Made by a program: the position numbers and the translations under genes. Shown piece by piece: positions 1-6,224 of a stretch of 9,347 nucleotides of DNA; position 1 is the stretch's first letter; every line of letters begins with the position of its first letter. Below the pieces are notes generated by a model that did not search any database, was not told where the DNA came from, and saw nothing but the letters and a program-made list of their open reading frames with translations. Source of the stretch: Clostridia bacterium (GTDB taxonomy: Bacteria > Bacillota > Clostridia > Oscillospirales > CAG-272); contig JAGALI010000034.1 in NCBI GenBank assembly GCA_017625275.1, forward strand, positions 1-9,347, read 5' to 3'.

Positions 1-1152
1 CAATACCATTATAACAAGTAATATTGGGAATAGCATAGCGAAAAGGAAGCCAGCCTTCAGCTCACCGCCAAGTGCATCTGATATTGCACCAGCTAAAACA
101 GGACCACTAAGACAGCCAAGGTCTCCAGCTAGCGCCAAAAGCCCAAACATAGCAACTCCACCATGTGGAATTCTTTTTGTAGAAATGCTGAATGAGCCAG
201 GCCACAAGATTCCACAGCCAACACCACAAAGTGAACAGCCGATAAGTGAAATTATAGGAAGTGGCGAGAATACGATGAGAACATATGCGCCTATTGTAAA
301 TAGAGCAGATATTAAGATTGCGTTTTCAAGCACAAGGGAGTCGGCTTTTTTTGCAAAGAATACACGTGTGGCACCCATAGTAACGGCAAATAGACAAGGA
401 CCAATAAGGTCGCCAATCCATTTTTCAACGCCAAGACCAGCCTCAGCAAACGTGCTCGCCCATTGGGAAACAGCGATTTCACTAGCACCAGCGCAAAGCA
501 TCATCACAAACAAAATCCAAAAGACCTTGTTTTTAAATAAAGGCTTAAAGGCGCTTGCCACACCCTCCTCCTCAAGAGTATTAATAGGAACAAAGAAGAA
601 CATAACAAGCGAGCTGAGAGGAACAATAGCCCATATAAACGAAAGCACACGCCAGTTGTCAATTCCAATAGTAAGGAAATAAATTGTAGATAGAAGCACA
701 ACACCCATTTGCCCCCAGCAATAGAATGAGTGAAGCAGGCTCATCATACCACTCTTATTTGTTGTAGGACACGCCTCAACAATAGGGCTGATAAGCACCT
801 CCAGCATGCCACCACCGATTCCACACCAAATGTTAGCAATAATAAGCGCCAAAAGCTTGTTTGACATAACAAACGGAAGCGTCGGGAATAAAACAAGACC
901 AAAAATTGACGCAACCTGTGCCATAATTACGCACCTGCGATATCCTATTCTGGGAACGAATTTTGAGCATAGCAGGTCAACAATAAGCTCCGTTGCAAAG
1001 TTCATTGCAATAAGCAAGCTAACCTGACCTAGCGTAAGCTCAAAGCTCTTTTGAAAGGTTACAAAAAGAAGTGGTGGAAAGTTTATTAAAATCGCCTGCG
1101 TGAAGTAACCAATGCACGAGGCGCAAATAGTTGCCTTAAAGCTTTTTTTCAT
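1..1152 (-). CDS. MFS transporter, C-terminus cut by window edge
   Basis: This is an integral membrane transporter of the major facilitator superfamily; the substrate is unknown. The frame is open from an ATG at 1152 to base 1, giving 384 residues without a stop codon. About twelve hydrophobic segments can be picked out (roughly residues 11-33, 43-64, 76-96, 100-124, 141-161, 167-190, 209-231, 245-265, 276-296, 298-320, 333-357, and 367 to the cut end). They split into two six-helix halves around a charged loop at 191-208 (NTLEEEG). The loop after helix 2 (residues 63-73, ending GYRR) resembles the MFS signature loop. LLHSFYCWGQ (139-148) and HGGVAMFGLLALAGDLG (330-346) recall the FucP-like or sugar-type MFS proteins of Firmicutes; this is inference from memory. 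The usual length is about 390-420 residues, so only a short tail is missing. The start is supported by TGAGG four to five bases upstream. It lies 76 bases after asnB but has its own promoter. Family assignment is firm; direction of transport is not known. Confidence 0.88.
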   Translation of the reverse strand, partial: MKKSFKATICASCIGYFTQAILINFPPLLFVTFQKSFELTLGQVSLLIAMNFATELIVDLLCSKFVPRIGYRRCVIMAQVASIFGLVLFPTLPFVMSNKLLALIIANIWCGIGGGMLEVLISPIVEACPTTNKSGMMSLLHSFYCWGQMGVVLLSTIYFLTIGIDNWRVLSFIWAIVPLSSLVMFFFVPINTLEEEGVASAFKPLFKNKVFWILFVMMLCAGASEIAVSQWASTFAEAGLGVEKWIGDLIGPCLFAVTMGATRVFFAKKADSLVLENAILISALFTIGAYVLIVFSPLPIISLIGCSLCGVGCGILWPGSFSISTKRIPHGGVAMFGLLALAGDLGCLSGPVLAGAISDALGGELKAGFLFAMLFPILLVIMVL

Positions 1153-1186
1153 AAAAACCTCATAGAAGAATAATCAATCTTAGACT

Positions 1187-1214
1187 ATTCTATCACATTG
1201 ACAAATAAAGTCAA
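1187..1214 (-). promoter_or_regulatory. Sigma-A-type promoter of the MFS gene
   Basis: On the minus strand there is a -35 box TTGACT (1209-1214), a 16-base spacer, and a -10 box TAGAAT (1187-1192). The -10 is immediately preceded by TG plus one base, an extended -10. Transcription would start near 1180, leaving a leader of under 30 bases that carries the TGAGG ribosome site. The match is close to consensus, so the transporter is probably transcribed separately from asnB. Confidence 0.7.
1198..1214. promoter_or_regulatory. Inverted repeat over the -35 box (possible operator)
   Basis: TTGAC, seven bases, then GTCAA form a 5-base inverted repeat covering the whole -35 element and most of the spacer of the MFS promoter. 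A regulator bound here would block RNA polymerase. The arms are short and one is the -35 box itself, so chance is a real alternative. No regulator gene lies in the window. Confidence 0.35.
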
Positions 1215-1222
1215 GAGGTTTT

Positions 1223-1242
1223 TTAATTTTATATAAAATTAA
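1223..1242. repeat. 20-base perfect AT-only palindrome at the asnB stop codon
   Basis: TTAATTTTATATAAAATTAA reads identically on both strands and covers the last codons and the TAA of asnB. As RNA it would fold only into a weak A-U hairpin with almost no loop, followed on the minus strand by a few A residues and not by a U-tract, so it is not a standard terminator. It may be a protein-binding site or simply AT-rich chance. Confidence 0.4.
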
Positions 1243-3043
1243 TGTTGTATTTTTCTACCCAATAATCAAGCTGAATTAGCCACGCCACAAGCTGTGCATC
1301 ACCCATAAGCTGACCAAACCAGGTTTTCCTTCCGTTTATAGTATCAAAAAGCGAATCCTCGTCTAAAAATTCTCTCAAAAAGCCCCCATGCGCCATTCTT
1401 TGCTTGAGCATAGAAAGGACAGCCTCAAGATATTTAGGATTGTGAGTTTTTGGATAAGGGCTTTTCTTTCTCCATAAAATTTCATCTGGCAAATGCCCAA
1501 CCATAGAATTTCTAAGCAGAGCCTTTTCCACCTGATTTTCAAACTTAATCTCCCAAGGAACATTGAAAACAAATTCAAAGATTCTGTGGTCAGCAAACGG
1601 AACTCGTATTTCAACACCACTCGCCATGCTCATTCTGTCCTTGCGCTGAAGCAGAGAAATCATAAAGAATTTAACCGATAGATACGACGCAATTCTAGAA
1701 ATGCGCATCGAATCGCTGTCGTCACTTAGGGTAGGACAAGAGGAAAGCGTGTCGCGATAAATACCCTTTATATAGTCATAGCCAGCCTCGCTACGCATAG
1801 CTTTATCCTTAAACAGAGATGCCCTCATTTTTGGTGCATGAATCCAAGGGAAAAAGTCGGAAAATAGCATTTCTGGGCGATAAAACCAAGGATAACCACC
1901 AAAAATCTCATCGGAGCATTCGCCACTTAGTCCAACCGTGTGTCGCTTTTTTATTTCACGGCAGAAATATAAAAGAGAGGAATCTATATCAGCCTGCCCA
2001 GGTAAATCACGATAACAAACTGCGTCCTCAAGTAGGCCTGCCACCTCAGAGGTAGGCGCAGTTAAAACAGTGTGATTAGTTCCCATATAGTTAGAGGCAA
2101 AAATAGCGAAATCATCGTCACTCTGTGGCTGAAAAAGGCTTTTTTCAAATGAACCCTTGTTGCCCTCATATTCAAAGGAATAGGTGTCAAGCACCCTGCC
2201 CTCGCTTTTGTATTCCTCGCTTGCAATTGCACTTACCACGCTTGAATCAAGCCCACCCGAAAGCAAAACGCAAAGGGGCACATCAGAAACAAGCTGACGC
2301 TTAATCGCATCACTCACAAGATAAGAGGCTTTTTCAATTGCAAAGGCCCTATCTCTGTAATATGGCCTTGCCTCAATTTCCCAATATTTTCGTTTTTTAA
2401 AGCTACGCGCATCAAGCGTTAGACACTCACCACCCTCAAGCTCTAAAATATCCTTGAAAACGCTTTTGCCAGAAACAAAGTTAGGACTTAAATAAAGTAG
2501 CTCCCAAAGCCCCTCCTTACTCACACATGGTCGTGTTTTTCGGTGAGCAAGCATAGCCTTTATCTCTGACGCAAATACAAGCTCATCGCCAAGAAGCGCA
2601 TAATAAAACGGTTTGACACCAAAGCGGTCTCGTGCACAGAATAGCCGCTCTCCATCATACACAGAAAACGCAAAAATTCCGTTTAGATAGCTGGCACAGT
2701 CCTCTCCATAGATAATGTAAGCATATAAAACAACCTCTGTATCACAGCTCGTTTTGAACTCAATCCCAAGCGCGCTAAGCTCATGCCTTAGCTCCTCACA
2801 GTTGTAAATCTCTCCATTGTAAACAATAGTGTATATTTTGTTTCCGTAAGCCACTCTCATAGGCTGATGACCATTTTTAATGTCTACAACCGATAGTCTG
2901 TTGTGTCCAAGGCAAGCGTGGGCATCTTCAAAAATATCACTATCGTCAGGGCCACGATGCTTCATTGTTGCATTCATTTTTTCAACAGTAGCTCTCGCAT
3001 CAACCTTTTCCTTAAAATTAACAATTCCACAAATTGAACACAT
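1229..3043 (-). CDS. asnB: Asparagine synthetase (glutamine-hydrolysing)
   Basis: This cytoplasmic enzyme makes asparagine from aspartate, ATP and glutamine. It has 604 residues against 554 for E. coli AsnB and about 615-630 for Bacillus paralogues. The N-terminal class II glutamine amidotransferase domain (about 2-200) starts MCSICG, matching E. coli MCSIFG; Cys2 becomes the N-terminal nucleophile after Met removal. Other glutaminase motifs are RGPDD (30-34), R49 in RLSVVD, NGEIYN (76-81) and CDTE (100-103). The synthetase domain (about 235-600) has the pyrophosphate loop SGGLDSS (262-268), GECSDEIFGGYPWF (374-387) with the probable catalytic Glu375, and RKDRMSMASGVEIRVPF (467-483). All key residues are present, so it should be active. 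The start is fixed by Cys2 and by AAGGGGGA four bases upstream. It lies after the radA terminator with a probable promoter of its own; I saw no T-box, since the leader is too short. Confidence 0.95.
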   Translation of the reverse strand: MCSICGIVNFKEKVDARATVEKMNATMKHRGPDDSDIFEDAHACLGHNRLSVVDIKNGHQPMRVAYGNKIYTIVYNGEIYNCEELRHELSALGIEFKTSCDTEVVLYAYIIYGEDCASYLNGIFAFSVYDGERLFCARDRFGVKPFYYALLGDELVFASEIKAMLAHRKTRPCVSKEGLWELLYLSPNFVSGKSVFKDILELEGGECLTLDARSFKKRKYWEIEARPYYRDRAFAIEKASYLVSDAIKRQLVSDVPLCVLLSGGLDSSVVSAIASEEYKSEGRVLDTYSFEYEGNKGSFEKSLFQPQSDDDFAIFASNYMGTNHTVLTAPTSEVAGLLEDAVCYRDLPGQADIDSSLLYFCREIKKRHTVGLSGECSDEIFGGYPWFYRPEMLFSDFFPWIHAPKMRASLFKDKAMRSEAGYDYIKGIYRDTLSSCPTLSDDSDSMRISRIASYLSVKFFMISLLQRKDRMSMASGVEIRVPFADHRIFEFVFNVPWEIKFENQVEKALLRNSMVGHLPDEILWRKKSPYPKTHNPKYLEAVLSMLKQRMAHGGFLREFLDEDSLFDTINGRKTWFGQLMGDAQLVAWLIQLDYWVEKYNINFI

Positions 3044-3076
3044 AAAATCCCCCTTAAAAATAGCCGTGCTTTTTCT

Positions 3077-3105
3077 AGTATATGTAAAAATGGTAAAAAA
3101 ATGAA
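3077..3105 (-). promoter_or_regulatory. Probable asnB promoter
   Basis: A good -10 box TATACT lies at 3077-3082. The best-spaced -35 is weak: TTCATT at 3100-3105, 17 bases away, matching three of six consensus positions. It abuts the T-rich tail of the radA terminator. Transcription would start near 3070, giving a leader of about 27 bases. A weak -35 may indicate activator dependence, but that is inference. Confidence 0.45.
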
Positions 3106-3113
3106 TAAAAAAG

Positions 3114-3141
3114 AAAAGCGACTTAATTTCAAGTCGCTTTT
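3114..3141 (-). terminator. Intrinsic terminator of radA
   Basis: An 11-base perfect stem (AAAAGCGACTT / AAGTCGCTTTT) with a 6-base loop lies 8 bases after the radA stop. On the minus strand it is followed by CTTTTTTATTC and another T-run. This is a textbook rho-independent terminator, separating radA from asnB. Its A-rich flank could also allow some termination on the plus strand, but no plus-strand gene is present. Confidence 0.9.
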
Positions 3142-3149
3142 ATGCTATA

Positions 3150-4514
3150 TCAATTTTCCTTGAATAGGGAAAGCGCATCATATACGCTCCTAATATCAAT
3201 AATAGATACACCCTTAGGGATTTTTAGCTTTGTTTTGTCACTCTTTTGAGGAATTGCGATAACATCAAAGCCAAGACGATAGCTTTCGCTAATTCTTTTT
3301 TGAAGGTCAGATATTGTACGGCACTCTCCAGCCAAGCCAAGCTCACCCATTGCCAGTACATTTTTTGGAACAGGAATATCCTTAATGCTTGAGATTAGAG
3401 CAAGGGCAACAGCGAGGTCAACACTAGGCTCATCAAGCCTAAGGCCACCAACAACATTAAGATAAATATCGCAGGCAGAGAATTTAAGCCCAAGTCGCTT
3501 TTCAAGTATTGCAATAATTAGACAAACCCTATTGTAGTCAAGACCATTTGCTGTACGCCTTGGCTGTTGGAACGAGGTAGGGGTTGCAAGTGCCTGAATT
3601 TCTGCGATTATAGGGCGCGTACCCTCCATAATACACACAGCACAGCTTCCACTAACACCCTCAGGGCGACCAGAAAGAAGCATTTCAGAGGGATTAGGAA
3701 CCTCGCAAAGACCAACATCAGTCATCTCAAAAACGCCAATCTCATTAGTCGAACCATAACGGTTTTTGATAGCGCGAATTATACGATAGGATTGCATTCT
3801 TTCGCCCTCAAAGTAAAGCACAGCATCAACCATATGCTCCAGCACCTTTGGACCAGCAATAACGCCTTCTTTGTTTACATGTCCGACTAAAATTATAGAA
3901 ATGCCCTGACTCTTAGCCTTAGCTATGAATTTTACAGCACATTCCTTAACCTGATTAACGCTACCAGGAATAGATGCACTTGCTGGGTCAAACATAGTTT
4001 GAATAGAGTCAATAATCATAACCTCTGGCTTGATTTTATCCGTTTGCTCAATAATTGTGTCGACATTAGTTTCAGTCATAACATAGGTGTCAGCGCCACT
4101 AATTCCAAGTCTTTCAGCACGAAGCTTTAGCTGACCCTTTGATTCCTCACCAGAAACATAAAGAATCCTTGACGGAATCTTTGAGCAAATTTGCATAAGT
4201 AGAGTAGATTTGCCAATACCAGGCTCACCAGCAAGTAAAATTACAGAGCCATTTACGATACCACCACCAAGCACTCTGTCAAGCTCACAAATGCCAGTAG
4301 AGGCTCGTATATATTTAGGCATCTCCATCTCGTCAAACTTGATAGCGTCCTCGCTGTCGGAAATGATAGAGGAGCGCTTCATTTTAACCTCAGGAGTCTT
4401 AGTGTAGGTCTCCTCAGTAAAGGTGTTCCATTGCTTACAGTTAGGGCAACAGCCAAGCCACTTAGGGCTTTGGTAATCGCACTCAGTACAAACATAAACA
4501 GTTTTAGCTTTCAT
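3150..4514 (-). CDS. radA: DNA repair protein RadA (Sms)
   Basis: RadA is a cytoplasmic RecA-like ATPase that helps process recombination intermediates, acting as a DnaB-like branch-migration helicase with RecA. The 454-residue length is typical. Domains in order: an N-terminal C4 zinc finger (CTEC at 9-12, CPNC at 23-26); a linker; an ATPase core with Walker A GEPGIGKST (96-104) and Walker B VMIIDS (165-170); the RadA-specific KNRxG motif, here KNRYG (250-254) where KNRFG is the usual form; and a C-terminal Lon-protease-like domain (about 285-450) with LDEPSVDLAVALAL (360-373), which in this family has no protease activity. The Phe-to-Tyr change is conservative. The start is supported by AAAGGA eight bases upstream and by the zinc finger beginning straight after. 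It has its own strong promoter and ends at a strong terminator. Confidence 0.97.
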   Translation of the reverse strand: MKAKTVYVCTECDYQSPKWLGCCPNCKQWNTFTEETYTKTPEVKMKRSSIISDSEDAIKFDEMEMPKYIRASTGICELDRVLGGGIVNGSVILLAGEPGIGKSTLLMQICSKIPSRILYVSGEESKGQLKLRAERLGISGADTYVMTETNVDTIIEQTDKIKPEVMIIDSIQTMFDPASASIPGSVNQVKECAVKFIAKAKSQGISIILVGHVNKEGVIAGPKVLEHMVDAVLYFEGERMQSYRIIRAIKNRYGSTNEIGVFEMTDVGLCEVPNPSEMLLSGRPEGVSGSCAVCIMEGTRPIIAEIQALATPTSFQQPRRTANGLDYNRVCLIIAILEKRLGLKFSACDIYLNVVGGLRLDEPSVDLAVALALISSIKDIPVPKNVLAMGELGLAGECRTISDLQKRISESYRLGFDVIAIPQKSDKTKLKIPKGVSIIDIRSVYDALSLFKEN

Positions 4515-4547
4515 TTTTATATTCCTTTAGATTTATTCTATAACAAA

Positions 4548-4576
4548 ATTTTATCATATAAGTAAAATCTTGTCAA
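4548..4576 (-). promoter_or_regulatory. Strong sigma-A-type promoter of radA
   Basis: A perfect -35 box TTGACA (4571-4576), a 17-base spacer and a -10 box TAAAAT (4548-4553, five of six consensus bases) lie 34 bases before the radA start. This is the best promoter in the window. I see no terminator after cwlD, so radA may also receive read-through from the upstream operon. Confidence 0.82.
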
Positions 4577-4602
4577 CTTTATATAGTCCTAAAAATACGA
4601 CA

Positions 4603-5343
4603 TTATTCAAGAGAGGGAAGCACGGATGCAAAAATTGTCAGTGCTAATTTCGCTTGATATCCGTCATCCTTTAGTCTTTCAAGCTCAGCCTCGTTTGACA
4701 AAAATCCACACTCAACAAGCACAGCAGGACAGTCAATAGAATTAAGCACATAAATAGACGAGCCAGAGGGCTTAATCTTACGATTATTATTAGGCTGAAG
4801 ATGAGCTCTTGTCATATTTTGTATCGCTCTTGCCAAAAGCTCACTTGAAGGGTTGTTCTTAGAATAATAAATTTGAGTACCACTATATTTGGAGCTTGAA
4901 AATTTATTCATATGAATGCTTAAAAACACACACTCGTCAAGCTCCTTTGCGATTTTAACACGATTTTTAAGGTCGTATTCCTTCTTGTGTCCTGTATAGT
5001 CCTCAAGGTCACCATAATGGTCATATAAAAGCCTGTCGTCCTCACGCGTCATAATGGCTTTGGTTCCATTTATATCACACAAGACCTTAATAAGTGTGCT
5101 TATTTTAAGGTTTAAATCCTTTTCAAGCGTTGAGTCCTCGGCAATAGCACCAGCATCCTCACCACCGTGTCCTGCATCAATTACAAGCACGGTCCCCTGC
5201 GAAGGTGTAGGAGAGACCGAGGCGCTGTTATCTTTTTTGTCAATAGCTTTATAGAAATAAAAGCCAATAAATAAAACACAAATAACAATAAGACTAGCTA
5301 CAAGCATAAATTTCATCGCATATGCCAGCGCATTGCTTTTCAT
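4603..5343 (-). CDS. cwlD: Membrane-anchored N-acetylmuramoyl-L-alanine amidase, CwlD-like
   Basis: This is a zinc-dependent amidase (Amidase_3) that removes peptide stems from muramic acid in peptidoglycan. The CwlD branch acts in endospore cortex formation, where it prepares muramic acid for conversion to muramic-delta-lactam. The 246 residues start with an uncleaved-looking membrane segment (about 12-31, with Lys11 before it), so the enzyme is tethered outside the membrane. The catalytic domain (about 51-243) shows VIDAGHGGEDAGA (54-66) with zinc ligand His59, Glu74 in STLEKDLNL, SIHMN (142-146) with His144, and VLVECGFLSN (208-217) with catalytic Glu211. B. subtilis CwlD is of similar size (about 237). 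The start is fixed by TGAGGTGAT a few bases upstream. It lies 28 bases after tatD in the same operon. It could instead be a vegetative amidase of the same family; the short single-domain, one-helix architecture favours CwlD. Confidence 0.85.
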   Translation of the reverse strand: MKSNALAYAMKFMLVASLIVICVLFIGFYFYKAIDKKDNSASVSPTPSQGTVLVIDAGHGGEDAGAIAEDSTLEKDLNLKISTLIKVLCDINGTKAIMTREDDRLLYDHYGDLEDYTGHKKEYDLKNRVKIAKELDECVFLSIHMNKFSSSKYSGTQIYYSKNNPSSELLARAIQNMTRAHLQPNNNRKIKPSGSSIYVLNSIDCPAVLVECGFLSNEAELERLKDDGYQAKLALTIFASVLPSLE

Positions 5344-5349
5344 ATAATC

Positions 5350-5372
5350 ACCTCAAGGTAATAATATGAGGC
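5350..5372 (-). promoter_or_regulatory. Hairpin that can sequester the cwlD ribosome-binding site
   Basis: In the mRNA the bases GCCUCA (5372-5367) can pair with UGAGGU (5355-5350), the Shine-Dalgarno core of cwlD, across an 11-base loop. The outermost pair is a G-U wobble. The upstream arm begins at the final base of the tatD stop codon, so ribosomes terminating on tatD would open it. This is a possible translational-coupling device. The stem is short, so it would be marginally stable. Confidence 0.4.
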
Positions 5373-6151
5373 TACTTTATTCTATAGACCCTCTTTGCAT
5401 TTTCAAAGGTGATTTTTGCCATTTCCTCTGTGGAAATGCCCTTAATTTCAGCAGCCTTGGCACAGGTTAGTGCTACATAATGGGGGTGGTTCATCTCACC
5501 CCTGTGTGGTACAGGTGGAAGATAGGGTGAGTCGGTTTCAATAAGAAGTCTGTCAAGAGGTACACTAGCGCAGGCCTCAACGGGCTGACGCGCATTTTTA
5601 TAGGTAAGTGTTCCGGAAAAGGAAATATACCATCCACGCGAAACAAGCTCACGCGCCATCTCACAAGACCCAGAAAAGCTGTGGAAAATTCCCGTAACCT
5701 CAGGGAAATCACGAACAACAGCCATACAATCTCCGTGTGCATCTCTGTCGTGGATTATAACAGGAGCACCAAGCCTTTTTGCCAGCTCCATTTGTGCCCT
5801 AAAAAACACCATTTGCTTAGCCCTGTCGCTGTCCTCGTAGTGATAATCAAGACCGATTTCGCCAAGCGCAACTACCTTGTCGCAGGAAAGAAGCCTTTCT
5901 ATTTCGTTAAGTGCTTTTTCGATATCATCATAAAATCTTATATCATAAGGGTGAATGCCAACAGAGGCATATACCTCGTTAAATTTTTCCGAAAGGGCAA
6001 TGCTGACTCTTGAATTTTCAAGGTTAGTGCCAATGTTTACAATAGCTCCAACTCCGTTCTTAAGCTGATGTCTAATGTAAGCGTCGGTATCACCAAACTC
6101 ATTTTTTACACGCTCATCATCACAATGCGCGTGAGTATCAAATAAAATCAT
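5372..6151 (-). CDS. tatD: TatD-family metal-dependent hydrolase (DNase)
   Basis: This is a cytoplasmic TIM-barrel hydrolase of the TatD/YcfH family. Members act as metal-dependent 3'-5' nucleases, and some are linked to D-aminoacyl-tRNA deacylation. The 259-residue length is standard. Metal-binding and signature residues are all visible: DTHAH (5-9) with His7 and His9, GEIGLDYH (97-104) with Glu98, VIIHDRDAH (131-139) with His134, GIFHSFSG (154-161) with His157, and IETDSPYLPP (204-213) with Asp207. The start is supported by ACGAGGAT about six bases upstream and by the HxH motif close to the N-terminus. It follows metG, as yabD follows metS in B. subtilis, a widely conserved order that fits a translation-related role. 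It ends with TAG, 28 bases before cwlD. Confidence 0.96.
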   Translation of the reverse strand: MILFDTHAHCDDERVKNEFGDTDAYIRHQLKNGVGAIVNIGTNLENSRVSIALSEKFNEVYASVGIHPYDIRFYDDIEKALNEIERLLSCDKVVALGEIGLDYHYEDSDRAKQMVFFRAQMELAKRLGAPVIIHDRDAHGDCMAVVRDFPEVTGIFHSFSGSCEMARELVSRGWYISFSGTLTYKNARQPVEACASVPLDRLLIETDSPYLPPVPHRGEMNHPHYVALTCAKAAEIKGISTEEMAKITFENAKRVYRIK

Positions 6152-6175
6152 TTTAAAATCCTCGTTCTAAGGTAT

Positions 6176-6209
6176 AAAAGAGATTTTGCCTCACGGAAAA
6201 ATCTCTTTT
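6176..6209 (-). terminator. Hairpin between metG and tatD, possible attenuator
   Basis: A perfect 12-base stem (AAAAGAGATTTT / AAAATCTCTTTT), extended by two more G-C pairs after one mismatch, closes on a 4-base loop. It starts 15 bases after the metG stop. On the minus strand the only U-run is the last four bases of the stem, followed by ATACC, so termination would be partial at best. It could instead protect the metG 3' end or act as an RNA-processing site. It is nearly symmetrical, so it would form on either strand. Confidence 0.5.
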
Positions 6210-6224
6210 GAATATTTATTGCGT

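Noticed and set aside
185..682. 165-codon open frame on the plus strand
   Set aside because: It lies wholly antisense to the MFS gene, whose frame gives clear membrane helices and family motifs. The plus-strand translation has no recognisable motif or convincing ribosome site.
1..1152. Possible frameshift or pseudogene in the MFS gene
   Set aside because: The frame was read codon by codon from 1152 to 1 and has no stop; twelve helices are spaced normally. It is only truncated by the window edge.
1168..1193. Imperfect inverted repeat (ATAGAATAGTC ... GATTA, TTCTAT) around the MFS -10 box
   Set aside because: It needs a 3-base bulge and a G-U pair, and the left arm would lie upstream of the predicted transcription start, so it could not fold in the mRNA. 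Probably AT-rich chance.
3041..3043. Alternative nucleophile Cys5 of AsnB (CGIV) as the true processed N-terminus
   Set aside because: MCSICG aligns without gaps to E. coli AsnB MCSIFG, so Cys2 is the expected nucleophile and no propeptide cleavage is needed.
3056..3074. Small hairpin with a T-run in the asnB leader (AAAAAGC ... GCTATTTTT), considered as an attenuator
   Set aside because: The stem has only three pairs before a mismatch and a 3-base loop; it would be too unstable to terminate transcription.
3044..3149. T-box or other riboswitch before asnB
   Set aside because: The gap is 106 bases, contains the radA terminator, and has no T-box sequence or alternate terminator/antiterminator fold.
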